This document shows positions 17,760 to 26,938 of a stretch of DNA of 43,371 nt, piece by piece. Numbering within the stretch: the first letter of the stretch is position 1; each line of letters opens with the position of its first letter. Source of the DNA: Nitrososphaerales archaeon (GTDB lineage Archaea; Thermoproteota; Nitrososphaeria; Nitrososphaerales; JACPRH01). Made by a program: the position numbers and the translations under genes. The stretch spans positions 69,351-112,721 of the forward strand of contig JASLOE010000001.1 of assembly GCA_030745655.1 (NCBI GenBank), in the 5' to 3' direction. The notes under the pieces were generated by a model. That model was given only the letters and a program-made list of their open reading frames with translations, made no database searches and was not told the DNA's origin.

Positions 17760-18759
17760 GTCTATCCACTGTATGAAAGGTTTCTCCACCTGTTCCTATC
17801 AAAACAACTGGTATACCCAATGACACTTCAATATCTTCAACAAACTTTTTAGCATTATTAGATAACTTTCTAAATTCTGTAACCCCTGCAACTTCAGGGA
17901 ATACAACATCAAGCTTTGTTATTGCTATTTGTGATGCACTATTTAGCATCACTGCTCTCTTTGCTAAATCCATATCAAATGGTGCAGCTCTTCTTGCGCG
18001 TCCTGTTACTGTACCTACCTCTTTCCAACCATACTCAGAAGCCACTTGGTCAGTCAATTCATTCTTTATTGGACCGCTGCCAACTCTTGTAACATATGCT
18101 TTAAATACAACAATTACTTCGTCAATCTTCTTAGGACCTAATCCTACGTCAGAACAGATTGCAGATGCACAGACATCTTTTGAAGTGACATAGGGATGTG
18201 TTCCAAAATAAAGAGATAGAAATGTTCCTTGAGTACCTTCAACAAGAACCTGTTTACCTTCATCAATTAATCTATTCACTTCAAGTGGAATATCTGCTAA
18301 AAAACTAGATGTAGATTCGATTTCATTAAGTATCTTACCGGAACGCAAAACTCTATCTGAATTTGCTGGTCCTGTTCCTGTTCCCGTAGTCCCAATTCTT
18401 GATTTCAAATATCCTTGCTTATCTTGAAGAATATGTTTTTCCTCAATTACAGCACATTGTGGATCCACTAAAATCCTTTTTTCCAATCTGTATTTTCTTG
18501 CTTCTTCAATTAAGACATTTGGATTTACAAGAACACCTGGACCAATCATTAGTTTAGATGACTCATTTAATATTCCACTGGGAATCATTCGTAACTTGAA
18601 TTCTTTTCCTTGATGTATTACTGTATGGCCAGCATTTGGTCCAACGCCTCCTCTTACTGTAGCTGCTACAGAGTCTTTCATTGCAAGATATGAAACAATT
18701 TTTCCTTTACCTTCATCTCCAAAAAAACCACCAATAACCACCATAGTCAACTTTATCAT
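17734..18759 (-). CDS. purA: Adenylosuccinate synthetase
   Basis: This enzyme converts IMP and aspartate to adenylosuccinate using GTP, the first step to AMP. The N-terminal GDEGKGK loop with catalytic Asp, GGVGPNAGHTV (catalytic His), the switch region GTTGTGTGPANSDR and the VTGRARRAAPFD segment are all intact. At 341 residues it is the short archaeal form. Start ATG at 18759; an internal ATG six codons in is an alternative. It lies 38 nt downstream of the cis-prenyltransferase gene on the same strand. Confidence 0.95.
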   Translation of the reverse strand: MIKLTMVVIGGFFGDEGKGKIVSYLAMKDSVAATVRGGVGPNAGHTVIHQGKEFKLRMIPSGILNESSKLMIGPGVLVNPNVLIEEARKYRLEKRILVDPQCAVIEEKHILQDKQGYLKSRIGTTGTGTGPANSDRVLRSGKILNEIESTSSFLADIPLEVNRLIDEGKQVLVEGTQGTFLSLYFGTHPYVTSKDVCASAICSDVGLGPKKIDEVIVVFKAYVTRVGSGPIKNELTDQVASEYGWKEVGTVTGRARRAAPFDMDLAKRAVMLNSASQIAITKLDVVFPEVAGVTEFRKLSNNAKKFVEDIEVSLGIPVVLIGTGGETFHTVDRREELLAKN

Positions 18760-18797
18760 CTCTTTGCTCTATGACTCACATATTTATTCATTCAATA

Positions 18798-19586
18798 TTA
18801 TTGGCCAAAACGTCTCAACCGATTTTGATATGTTCTAATTGCCCTCATAAGATCTATCTTACGAAAATCTGGCCAATATACATCCAGAAAAACTAATTCA
18901 CTATATGCTCCTTGCCAAAGAAGAAAACCACTAAGTCTCTCTTCACCTGATGTACGGATAATTAGTTCTGGTTCTGGATTCGGTAAATGAGCTGTGTAAA
19001 GATATTTATCAACAGTCTTAATATCGATATCATTAATTTCCAACCTACCCTTGTTTACTTCTTCAGCTATTTTCCGTATGACATCAAGTATTTCAGTTCT
19101 TCCTCCATATGCAATTGCTATGTTCAAAAAATGATTCGAATAATTTTTGGTTTTTTCTTCAAGATTATTTAGTGTTTCCCTAATCCCTTCTGTAAGGTAA
19201 TCTGGTTTCCCAAGGGACTTTACTTTTATTTTATAGCGGTGAATCCTTTCATCATCAAGAAGATCTTTAAGCTTTTCTTCAATAACTTCAAAAAGTTCAT
19301 TGAGCTCTTCTTGTGGTCTATCCAAATTCTCAGTTGAGAGAGCATAGAGTGTTACCGCTTGTATACCAATATCATGACACCACTCAAGAATATGTTCAGT
19401 ATTATCTGCACCTCTTCGATGACCCAATCTTCGAGGGTATGTGTGCATAAAAGCCCAGCGTCGATTTCCATCTAAAATTATTCCAATATGCTGGGGAATT
19501 GTAGCTTTAGTTATTTGTCCTTCTAAATACTTTCGATAGACATTATACAGTCCTACTAGAAATGGTTTGTATAAAATACTTTTCAT
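18798..19586 (-). CDS. uppS: Cis-prenyltransferase (polyprenyl diphosphate synthase, UppS family)
   Basis: It elongates an allylic diphosphate with isopentenyl units in cis to give the long-chain lipid carrier for glycosylation. HIGIILDGNRRWA (diphosphate loop), GHRRGADN, TLYALSTENLDRP, NIAIAYGGRTEI and the C-terminal LIIRTSGEERLSGFLLWQ motif are all present. The ATG at 19586 is preferred over a TTG 6 codons earlier; an N-terminal amphipathic extension of about 30 residues precedes the catalytic motif, as in other archaeal members. Together with the DPM1-like gene it suggests a dolichol-type surface glycosylation route. Confidence 0.93.
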   Translation of the reverse strand: MKSILYKPFLVGLYNVYRKYLEGQITKATIPQHIGIILDGNRRWAFMHTYPRRLGHRRGADNTEHILEWCHDIGIQAVTLYALSTENLDRPQEELNELFEVIEEKLKDLLDDERIHRYKIKVKSLGKPDYLTEGIRETLNNLEEKTKNYSNHFLNIAIAYGGRTEILDVIRKIAEEVNKGRLEINDIDIKTVDKYLYTAHLPNPEPELIIRTSGEERLSGFLLWQGAYSELVFLDVYWPDFRKIDLMRAIRTYQNRLRRFGQ

Positions 19587-19766
19587 TATTCCAAAATATC
19601 CCAATGTTGACTTCTGGCATTATTGTAATATTTCGCTTATAATTATGTTGCTTAGATATTTTATTTAATTCTCGTTATATATTATTCAACTTATTCACAA
19701 TTATCAGATGAAAAATATCAAATTAACATTTTGAATTATCAATTAAGAGTAATTCAATAAAAATGA

Positions 19767-20909
19767 TTATCTTTCAAATTTTTGGTATCCATTTCCTTTA
19801 GATTTTTTACGTGACTGAATATACGTGTAAACAATAGTTACTATTAGGAAGAAAATAGCAAATCCAACTAATAAAAAGGATATTAATGTGGCTGTACTCC
19901 CGGATCCCATTAATATTTCGGAAAATTGAAGCACTGGAAAATAAAGAAGTGCCAGTATTATGATCCCTACACTGTTACTGAGAATCCAAATACTTCCCTT
20001 TAGATAATTAACCAATACAGCCCCAGCAAAATACACTCCAATTCCTATCCAAAGAATCAAGAGTGATTCTTGAATGAATTTACCCAATAAAAAGGCTCCA
20101 TGAATCCATATCGTGTTAGCATTTATCTGGACACTTTGAAATGCCTCTGTTCCGGATACTGCCGCAAAAGCAGTAAAGAATGAGGTTGCAATAATAAGGA
20201 GACTGGCCATAGAAGAGAATAATTTAAGATATCCTGATGGTTTTAGACGTGGAAGTAGCTCGACCCATTTATCCAAATCAAATCCTCGAATCAGAAATGT
20301 TCCACCAATTAGTCCCAGTGCGATAAAACTCATAATTCTTTCTTGACCAAAGAAGAAAGCTACAGAACTAAGCAATAAGAAAATTCCAGGTACACCCAAT
20401 GCAATTCTTGAATATCTTCGCTCATATACCAACATTTTCAGGTATCTGCCCAATACTGCGTAAGTTTCTTCTAAACTCTTACTATGTTTCACAACTACTC
20501 TTTTTACAGAAACAACTTCAACAAGGTTTTGGATAACTGGAATAACCATTTCATCTTCAACTCCATCTGAAACTAATACCACACCTTCAGCCGTAGAATT
20601 ACTAGTGATTTTTTTTACCTGTATTCGAATTGTTTTATCTGCTTCAAATCCGCCTTTACTACTTCCAGCCACTACTGCAATATCGCAGAGATATCCTTTT
20701 TCTACTAACTCATCAAATTGTTTAACGGCCGCAAATATAGCATTTGCGTCTGCTTCCTCTGGATCAGATAAAGCGAGCTCAGAGGCAGCATAGAGACAAT
20801 CTTTTCTACCCACTACTGGGGTCTTAATATTGCTCTTTTCTCCAATATCGTTATCTCGGTCTACACATAAAACCAATAGTTTATTGGTTTGGACATCTTT
20901 AGTGCTCAA
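19767..20909 (-). CDS. DUF373-family archaeal membrane protein
   Basis: The 380-residue protein starts with a soluble domain carrying the DUF373 signature LLVLCVDRDNDIG and an alternating strand-helix pattern (VAVVAGSSKGG, VVLVSDGVEDEMVIP), up to about residue 165. The C-terminal half has about six hydrophobic transmembrane segments and ends in a basic tail. DUF373 proteins are widespread in archaea and have no established function. The gene stands alone with an AT-rich gap on either side. Confidence 0.88.
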   Translation of the reverse strand: MSTKDVQTNKLLVLCVDRDNDIGEKSNIKTPVVGRKDCLYAASELALSDPEEADANAIFAAVKQFDELVEKGYLCDIAVVAGSSKGGFEADKTIRIQVKKITSNSTAEGVVLVSDGVEDEMVIPVIQNLVEVVSVKRVVVKHSKSLEETYAVLGRYLKMLVYERRYSRIALGVPGIFLLLSSVAFFFGQERIMSFIALGLIGGTFLIRGFDLDKWVELLPRLKPSGYLKLFSSMASLLIIATSFFTAFAAVSGTEAFQSVQINANTIWIHGAFLLGKFIQESLLILWIGIGVYFAGAVLVNYLKGSIWILSNSVGIIILALLYFPVLQFSEILMGSGSTATLISFLLVGFAIFFLIVTIVYTYIQSRKKSKGNGYQKFER

Positions 20910-20985
20910 TTCTTGTTTTATTATGTTAGAGAGGTTTTACTTAAATAATAGCTTCCAATCTAATTGATTGTTGATTGTCGAATAA

Positions 20986-21900
20986 TTATTTCTCAACTTC
21001 GTCTTCGAAGACTAATTTTAAATCTTCAAATGAGAGTTTTCCGCCTTTTGAGAATTTATCTTTAGCTATACTTTTAGCTTTTACAAGTAATTTATGTTCT
21101 TTAATTCTAAATTTCTCTTCTTCTTCTTTTTTTTCTGAGATAATAATTTCTTTACGTTTACTTTTAATCTCTTCAAGTTGTTTGTCTGTCTTTGCTATAC
21201 TCTCTTCTAATTCCGAAATCTCTTCTCTAATCTCATTAATTTCTTTGAAAAGTTGATCTCTTGCTTTATAGTCATTTGCGAGTTTATCTTTTCCTGATTC
21301 AAATTCATCTTTGAATTCTTCCCCTGAAAGATTAATAACATCCATCTTATCCTTTAATATATTAATTTCAGACCTTAAATTATGGATGTCTTTTCTTGTT
21401 TCATAAGCCTTTTTCCATTTTTGTAAATCTAATTCTAGATTCTTAATTAATTGGACTAGTTCCTTCTCTTCATCTATTGTAAGTTTTTCAGTTTGTATCT
21501 TCCAATCTGCCTCTTTGAGTCTCTCAGCTATCTTATCACCATTTTCATTAGGAAGATTTTTTTCAAACTTTTTTACATTTTCTTCAATAGTTTGTATTTT
21601 AAGTCGTAATTCTCTAATCTTAGAAAGAGTTTCTCTTCTCGTTTTTCTTGTATCTTGATAAAAATCATATCCTACATCAAGATTTTCTCTTGTTTCATTA
21701 ATTTTTTTAGAAAGTCCTCTTATTTCGTCATTTAGTTCTTTTCTTTTATTATAAGCTAGCTTAATTTCTTTAATCAACCCTGACCGATATGTAAGCAATG
21801 ATGTAATCTTCTGATTAATATTTTCGATTTCTTCAGAATCTTTTGATTGCAAATCAAACCAAACCATTGTTAACAGCCCAAATAACCATTGCGTTGCCAT
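20986..21900 (-). CDS. Coiled-coil protein (COG1340-like)
   Basis: The 304-residue protein is nearly all heptad-like charged coiled coil from about residue 20 to 275, rich in Lys and Glu. It ends in a short non-coil segment KGGKLSFEDLKLVFEDE. This layout matches the archaeal coiled-coil proteins grouped as COG1340, often near translation and RNA genes; their role is unknown. Start ATG at 21900; a second ATG at residue 12 (MVWFDLQSK) is a credible alternative because the first 11 residues are hydrophobic and off-pattern. Divergent to the small ORF and rnhB. Confidence 0.8.
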   Translation of the reverse strand: MATQWLFGLLTMVWFDLQSKDSEEIENINQKITSLLTYRSGLIKEIKLAYNKRKELNDEIRGLSKKINETRENLDVGYDFYQDTRKTRRETLSKIRELRLKIQTIEENVKKFEKNLPNENGDKIAERLKEADWKIQTEKLTIDEEKELVQLIKNLELDLQKWKKAYETRKDIHNLRSEINILKDKMDVINLSGEEFKDEFESGKDKLANDYKARDQLFKEINEIREEISELEESIAKTDKQLEEIKSKRKEIIISEKKEEEEKFRIKEHKLLVKAKSIAKDKFSKGGKLSFEDLKLVFEDEVEK

Positions 21901-22001
21901 GTTTGTATTACTTAATTATAGCTTCAGTTTTTTTATTTTTATTTAAAAAAAGTATAATGGTGTTCAATTTTTAACTGCAAGCATAGCATAGGTTAAGGAG
22001 A

Positions 22002-22154
22002 ATGTCAAAGTCACCAACACGAATATACTTAATCAATATAAAACTAGGTATAGGAAAAATCACTTGTCTTTCTAGAAATATTTACAATATTAAAAGTGCA
22101 GGTTTTATACTGGGAGATGTAATATCAAAGAAACTTCTGGAGCACAACAATTGA
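22002..22154 (+). CDS. Possible 50-codon small protein coupled to rnhB
   Basis: An ATG at 22002 opens a 50-codon frame whose TGA stop overlaps the TTG start of rnhB (TTGA), an arrangement typical of translationally coupled genes. A GGAG motif lies just upstream of the ATG, though very close to it, and a second GGAG within the ORF serves rnhB. The peptide is basic with mixed polar and hydrophobic residues (segments TRIYLINIKLGIGK and SAGFILGDVISKKLL) and has no membrane segment. No family is recognised. It may instead be the leader of rnhB. Confidence 0.45.
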   Translation: MSKSPTRIYLINIKLGIGKITCLSRNIYNIKSAGFILGDVISKKLLEHNN

Positions 22155-22819
22155 CAAAAAAAAGCGATTTGATAATAATGGGGCTAGATGAAGCTGGTCG
22201 GGGTTCTATAATCGGACCGTTGCTCATTGGAGGAGTAGTCATTGAAAAAAGTAAACTTGATCAATTATCAAAAATTGGAGTTAAAGATTCAAAACTACTT
22301 ACTCCAAACAATAGAAATCGACTGTTAAAATTAATCAAGAATATATCAAAGACGGTTGTAACTCAAAAAATATGTCCTTCTGAAATTGATGAATATGTGA
22401 GTAAAGGCAAAAAATATAGACGACTAAATTATCTTGAGGCTATAACAATGGGTCAAATAGCACTGAATCAAGATCCAGATATCATCTACGTAGATGCCGC
22501 TGATATTAATCCAAAAAGATTTGCAGATGATATTAGATCCATCCTGACAAAAGATGTGACAATATTTTCAGCTCACAAAGCTGACCAAAAATATCCTATT
22601 GTCTCTGCTGCTTCAATTGTTGCCAAATGTGAACGGGATGCCGAAATTGCAAAGATATCTGAAGAAAATGGATATTTTGGAAGTGGTTATCCTTCAGATC
22701 CAAGAACAATAAAATTCCTTGAAGGATGGTTTTCTAACCAAGGTGAAGCGCCTTCATTCTCAAGGAAATCTTGGAAAACTTGGGAGAAAATTAAATCTAC
22801 AAGCCTAGAGGATTATTAA
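22151..22819 (+). CDS. rnhB: Ribonuclease HII
   Basis: RNase HII cuts RNA in RNA-DNA hybrids and at single ribonucleotides. The 222-residue protein has GLDEAGRGSIIGPL (catalytic Asp-Glu), IIYVDAAD (Asp), the Asp/Lys region AHKADQKYPIVSAASIVAK, and GSGYPSDPRT, all family motifs. The TTG at 22151 has GGAG 8 nt upstream, which decides the start. It is the last gene before the convergent flpA, with only 5 nt between the two stops. Confidence 0.95.
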   Translation: MTKKSDLIIMGLDEAGRGSIIGPLLIGGVVIEKSKLDQLSKIGVKDSKLLTPNNRNRLLKLIKNISKTVVTQKICPSEIDEYVSKGKKYRRLNYLEAITMGQIALNQDPDIIYVDAADINPKRFADDIRSILTKDVTIFSAHKADQKYPIVSAASIVAKCERDAEIAKISEENGYFGSGYPSDPRTIKFLEGWFSNQGEAPSFSRKSWKTWEKIKSTSLEDY

Positions 22820-22824
22820 TTATT

Positions 22825-23502
22825 TTAAAAGATTGCATTTATCATGACGTGGTCTTTATCGAAAGGATCAAGTTTAATGACTTGTTGAATTTTAAATCCT
22901 TCTTTCTCTACCTTTGATATTTCTTGTTGAAATATTCTCTCAGGATCAATATTCGCATCAATACTTCTAGACTTAACAATTAGTAGAATGTTTCCTCCTT
23001 TTATCAAGTGTCTTTTACAATTCATTATAGCAATCTCTGTCTGGTCTCGCTGGGCTATATCACAATATACTATATTCACTTTAGTGAAAATTGCAGTATA
23101 CGAATTTGGTTTTCGAGCATCTTCCACTATTGGGATCACATTCTTTCTTTTTAGTGCAACACGTTCAATAAATTCTCTGGCTACACGAGGTGCATTTTCA
23201 ACTGCGAATATTATTCCATCCTCACCTATTATGTCTGATACATGACTTGCAGTTGTACCTGTTGAGGTACCTAGATATAACATTCGACTTCCTTCGATTA
23301 TTGGAAAATTATTTAGACCATTGAGTAATGCTGCCGATAATTTACTTCTAAAAGGGTCCCATATTCTGTAATCTTCACCGTCAAGCTTTAAAATTGCTTC
23401 CCCATACACATTGGTACCAGGAACGAGATTTAAGGTAACAAGTTTATTTTTACCTTCTAGCCTTACTTTTCTTAATCTTTGGTTTCCTTCTTTTTTTATC
23501 AC
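22825..23502 (-). CDS. flpA: Fibrillarin-like rRNA/tRNA 2'-O-methyltransferase
   Basis: FlpA is the SAM-dependent methyltransferase of the C/D-box sRNP. NLVPGTNVYGE, YRIWDPFRSKLSAALLNG, the SAM motif YLGTSTGTTASHVSDI, EDARKP and IVKSRSID are family hallmarks. The longest frame starts at ATG 23556, which overlaps nop5 by 107 nt without a ribosome site. A GTG at 23502 with GGA about 8 nt upstream gives 225 residues, the usual length, and is preferred here. It overlaps the 3' end of nop5, its partner, so the pair is co-expressed. Confidence 0.94.
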   Translation of the reverse strand: MIKKEGNQRLRKVRLEGKNKLVTLNLVPGTNVYGEAILKLDGEDYRIWDPFRSKLSAALLNGLNNFPIIEGSRMLYLGTSTGTTASHVSDIIGEDGIIFAVENAPRVAREFIERVALKRKNVIPIVEDARKPNSYTAIFTKVNIVYCDIAQRDQTEIAIMNCKRHLIKGGNILLIVKSRSIDANIDPERIFQQEISKVEKEGFKIQQVIKLDPFDKDHVMINAIF

Positions 23503-24682
23503 TTTTATTTTCCTTCTTCCTAAACTCGAGGTTTCTGGGGTTTGGTGGTTCTCCATACTTTTTCTTTATCTCTTCTAATCTCTGATCAAACTTTTCTTTG
23601 AGCCCATTCTCATGCGTTCCACGGTAAGCATCGATCCTACTAGCAATTGCAATTTTTGCTGCAAGAGAGCGTGCTATTTTTCCTCTTTGCCATTTTGGTG
23701 CAACATGCACAGCTTGATGTTGAAATAATATTCCATGTTTTGGTGGTCTTGCGCCTGTACGAATAGCTCTAAAGAGAGCTTTCTCGGCCCCTAAAACTTG
23801 TATTGTACTAGCCGGAAGACGGGCCATCTTTTGTAATCCACCGGACTTCACAATCAATCTTGCTCCAATTGTTTCTCCTGCCACTGAAGCTATGTTAGGT
23901 GCAAATTGATTCATTGTTTTTTCAACATGTTTTGCTAGGCTATCTCTCACTGATGATAATTGTGTTACTTCTTTAGAAAGACTTGATATCTTTTGTAAAT
24001 CTTCATTTCTAAGTTCTGTTCCCTTTGACCTATATGCTGCAGAAAATATCTCTTTGGCTTTTTCAGCTGTAAAACCATATCCCTCAAGTTTTTTCATTGT
24101 AATATTTTTGCGTCTCTCAAAATTATTAACAAATTTTATGTATGCTTCTGGACTATCCAAGATTCTTTCAAGTTCAGGAAAATGTAAACCATACCATTCT
24201 TTAACTCTTGCCTCTAAAATGTTGACAACTTTATCTATTTCATCGAGAGCTTGAACAGATTGCATAACCTGTAAATCAGGCTTGGAAGCCAATTCTCTAA
24301 GTTTTACATTTGATAATTCAAGTGCAAAAACTCTAACTAACTCTTTAGCTTCCTTCTCATTCTTAGACCAACCAGCATCTACAATTAACCTTAATTTTCT
24401 ATTTTGTAAACGATTAATCTCTCCATCTGAAAGAGTTCTTACTTTGAACCCATTTTTATCTAATGCTTTCTTTAGTGCTTCTTCATAAATTAAAAATTCA
24501 TCAAATCCTCTCTCTTTTGCTTCCAAAATAATGCTTCTAAGCCAATCATCAATTTCACCCAATTCTATTTGTCGAAATCTTTGAATATCTTCTCCGGCTG
24601 GATATTTTTTCACTAACATTGTTTTCATTGGTTTATCTAAAATCAAAACACCTAATTCTGTTAGAAATAACCTTCCTTTCAT
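23450..24682 (-). CDS. nop5: Nop5 (NOP56/58-like) C/D-box RNP core protein
   Basis: Nop5 bridges L7Ae-bound C/D guide RNA and fibrillarin. The 410-residue protein has an N-terminal fibrillarin-binding domain, a central coiled coil (about residues 115-245) and the NOP domain with APNIASVAGETIGARLI, LPASTIQVLGAEKALFRA and GILFQHQAVH. The C-terminal 40 residues are a Lys/Arg-rich tail, as in eukaryotic Nop56/58 but longer than in many archaea. First gene of the nop5-flpA pair; ATG at 24682. Confidence 0.95.
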   Translation of the reverse strand: MKGRLFLTELGVLILDKPMKTMLVKKYPAGEDIQRFRQIELGEIDDWLRSIILEAKERGFDEFLIYEEALKKALDKNGFKVRTLSDGEINRLQNRKLRLIVDAGWSKNEKEAKELVRVFALELSNVKLRELASKPDLQVMQSVQALDEIDKVVNILEARVKEWYGLHFPELERILDSPEAYIKFVNNFERRKNITMKKLEGYGFTAEKAKEIFSAAYRSKGTELRNEDLQKISSLSKEVTQLSSVRDSLAKHVEKTMNQFAPNIASVAGETIGARLIVKSGGLQKMARLPASTIQVLGAEKALFRAIRTGARPPKHGILFQHQAVHVAPKWQRGKIARSLAAKIAIASRIDAYRGTHENGLKEKFDQRLEEIKKKYGEPPNPRNLEFRKKENKSDKKRRKPKIKKSKARR

Positions 24683-24834
24683 AATGTATCTCCTACCTCC
24701 ACCGTGAGAGTGTTGACATAAATCCTTACCTACTGACCAATGTGTCTAAAAAAATACTGGAATTCAGATTTAGTATTAACCACCAAAAGACAAACGTTTA
24801 AAGCGAGAAATCTAGATGTGAAGGATGATTATGT
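24683..24834. promoter_or_regulatory. Divergent promoter region between nop5 and pyrD
   Basis: The 152-nt gap separates outward-facing nop5 and pyrD. An AT-rich element with TTTAAAG near 24797 is about 35 nt from the pyrD start and is a plausible TATA box. No operator-like repeat stands out. Confidence 0.35.
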
Positions 24835-25779
24835 TTGAAACTTCATGAAAAGAGCAATCAAAACGATTTGCAGGTCTCTTTTCAGCTGAAGAATTTCATA
24901 ATGAATAATCCAGTTATGTTAGCATCTGGTGTAGTTGGGGTTCATCCAGATATTCTTCCTCGTGTAGCTGAGGCTGGAGCAGGAGCAATGGTGACAAAAT
25001 CTATCAGTATGAATCCCAGAGAGGGGTATCGTAACCCTACTGTTATTGAAGTTGAAAGTGGTTATGTGAATGCTATTGGACTTTCCAATCCAGGTGTTAA
25101 TGCATTCTCAAAAGAGTTAGCAACCTTGAAGGAGAAACCTATACCCATAGTAGTAAGCTTATTTGGATCTACACCCACTGAATTCAGTGATATGATTTCA
25201 AGATTAGAATCTAGCTCAGTTGATTGTTACGAATTAAATCTATCTTGTCCCCATGTAGAGAAAGTTGGCCTTGAAGTAGGACAAGACCCTGAAGCAGTTT
25301 CATCAATTGTTAAAATTGCAAAAAAGTTTTCCTCAAGACCTGTTTTGATAAAAGTTTCGTCCAACATTACGGATATTGTAGAAATAGTTTCAGTCGCGAA
25401 AGATTCAGGGGCAGACGGAGTAACTGCAATAAACACAGTTCGAGCTATGGTTATTGATATAGAAACTGGTCGTCCCATACTCTCTAATAATGTAGGTGGA
25501 CTTTCTGGTCCAGCGGTCAAGGCAATAGCTATTCGTTGTGTCTACGAGATATCGCAGAAAGTTGATATTCCAATTATCGGATGTGGAGGAATAACCCATT
25601 GGAGTGATGCGATTGAGTTTTTTTTAGCTGGTGCTTCCTGTGTACAAGTTGGATCTGCGGTAGCATACAAAGGTCTTGATGTTTTGGGAGAAATAGTTGA
25701 TGGAATTAAGAAATATATGAACAATCATGAAATAAAAGAAATAGGTGAACTAGTTGGAAGATCGCATTCTTATCAATAA
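24835..25779 (+). CDS. pyrD: Dihydroorotate dehydrogenase, class 1B catalytic subunit
   Basis: Oxidises dihydroorotate to orotate in pyrimidine synthesis, with FMN in a TIM barrel. NPVMLASGVVG at the N-terminus, GLSNPGVN, the active-site Cys in ELNLSCPHVE, IKVSSNITDI, GGLSGPAVKAIA and the FMN phosphate loop GCGGITHWSDAIEFFLAGA are all seen. A Cys rather than Ser as base is the class 1 type, and the adjacent pyrK makes it 1B. The TTG at 24835 is the only suitable start. It overlaps pyrK by 26 nt. Confidence 0.95.
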   Translation: MKLHEKSNQNDLQVSFQLKNFIMNNPVMLASGVVGVHPDILPRVAEAGAGAMVTKSISMNPREGYRNPTVIEVESGYVNAIGLSNPGVNAFSKELATLKEKPIPIVVSLFGSTPTEFSDMISRLESSSVDCYELNLSCPHVEKVGLEVGQDPEAVSSIVKIAKKFSSRPVLIKVSSNITDIVEIVSVAKDSGADGVTAINTVRAMVIDIETGRPILSNNVGGLSGPAVKAIAIRCVYEISQKVDIPIIGCGGITHWSDAIEFFLAGASCVQVGSAVAYKGLDVLGEIVDGIKKYMNNHEIKEIGELVGRSHSYQ

Positions 25780-26578
25780 ACCACGAATTACTACGGTAAA
25801 ACAGGTACGTACCGAAACAAATGATATTTTAACACTTTTTGTTCAAGATAAAAGGTGTTCTGCAGCTTCTCCTGGACAATTTGCCATGATATGGGTTCCA
25901 GGTATAGGTGAAATTCCAATGAGTTTATCATTTATGGATAGTAAAGATACCTGTGGATTCACGGTTAAATCAATTGGAAGAACATCAAAAGCGCTTTTCA
26001 ATAAGAAAGAAAATGACCATATTGGAATTCGTGGTCCTTACGGAAATGGTTTTACTCCGATATCCGGTAATTGTTTACTTGTTGGAGGTGGAACAGGATT
26101 ATCTCCATTATTACCATTAACCAAGATTCTTGTAAAGAAAGGAGCTCGTGTGACTCTTATGTTGGCTGGTAAAAGTCGAAACGAAATACCTTTTCTTAAG
26201 GATGCCCAAGATTTGCTTTCGAATTCTAAACATAAAATCATAGTCACCACTGACGATGGCAGTTATGGTCTAAAAGGTGTAGCATCTGATCATGTAACAG
26301 TTCTACTTAAGAATGAAAAATATGATAAGCTATACACCTGTGGCCCAGAAGTCATGCTAAAAAAAATATTTACTTTAGCTGAAAAGAGGATTATTTCCAT
26401 CGAAGTTAGTCTTGAACGATATATAAAATGTGGCTTTGGACTCTGTGGAAGCTGCAGTATTGGTAGATACCTTCTTTGTCTTGATGGACCCGTTTTTTCA
26501 TCAAAACAGCTTAAAGAAATCTCAAATGATTTTGGGATTTCACGTCGCAATATTAACGGTGAAAAAACACCAATATAA
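25754..26578 (+). CDS. pyrK: Dihydroorotate dehydrogenase electron transfer subunit PyrK
   Basis: PyrK carries FAD and a [2Fe-2S] cluster and passes electrons from PyrD to NAD. The 274-residue protein has an FAD-binding barrel (PGQFAMIWVPG, IPMSLSF), a ferredoxin-reductase NAD domain (LLVGGGTGLSPLLPL) and the C-terminal cluster motif CGFGLCGSCSIG followed by LLCLDGPVF, giving four Cys ligands. The TTG at 25754 lies within the end of pyrD and has GGTGA 5 nt upstream, suggesting coupled translation. Confidence 0.94.
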   Translation: MEDRILINKPRITTVKQVRTETNDILTLFVQDKRCSAASPGQFAMIWVPGIGEIPMSLSFMDSKDTCGFTVKSIGRTSKALFNKKENDHIGIRGPYGNGFTPISGNCLLVGGGTGLSPLLPLTKILVKKGARVTLMLAGKSRNEIPFLKDAQDLLSNSKHKIIVTTDDGSYGLKGVASDHVTVLLKNEKYDKLYTCGPEVMLKKIFTLAEKRIISIEVSLERYIKCGFGLCGSCSIGRYLLCLDGPVFSSKQLKEISNDFGISRRNINGEKTPI

Positions 26579-26650
26579 CTAGGTGAAAAAACTGGATAAA
26601 AAGATTTTATGTTTACTTCACCAAGATATCTTGGATATTTTTAGCAAGAC

Positions 26651-26660
26651 TTTTAAATAC
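26651..26660 (+). promoter_or_regulatory. Probable TATA box of rps30e
   Basis: TTTTAAATAC, a good match to an archaeal TATA box, lies 39-48 nt upstream of the rps30e ATG. A GGTGA ribosome-binding motif sits between them at about 5 nt from the ATG. Confidence 0.5.
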
Positions 26661-26698
26661 CTTTTTTCGTATTTTTCAATGTTTACAAAGGTGAATAG

Positions 26699-26875
26699 AT
26701 GCCAACTCACGGTTCATTAACGAAGGCAGGCAAAGTTCGTAGTCAGACTCCTAAGCTTGAAAAACAGAAAAAAATATCTCCAAATCCAAGAGTTCGGAAT
26801 AAGAAGACATTTTACAAAAGATATTCTTTAAATCGGAAACCTGGACAGAATTGGGATACCAGTACTAATCGATAA
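26699..26875 (+). CDS. rps30e: 30S ribosomal protein S30e
   Basis: A short 58-residue gene. The protein begins [19 protein letters not shown], the conserved start of S30e, and is strongly basic (Lys/Arg-rich) throughout. S30e occurs in TACK archaea and eukaryotes and is absent from Euryarchaeota, so this gene is a useful taxonomic marker. Its own TATA box and ribosome-binding motif indicate separate transcription. Confidence 0.92.
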   Translation: MPTHGSLTKAGKVRSQTPKLEKQKKISPNPRVRNKKTFYKRYSLNRKPGQNWDTSTNR

Positions 26876-26938
26876 TTCCGGAATTATGATTCTGCCTTAA
26901 TATCGAATTAGATTTTTTAGTAGAAACTATTATTATTT

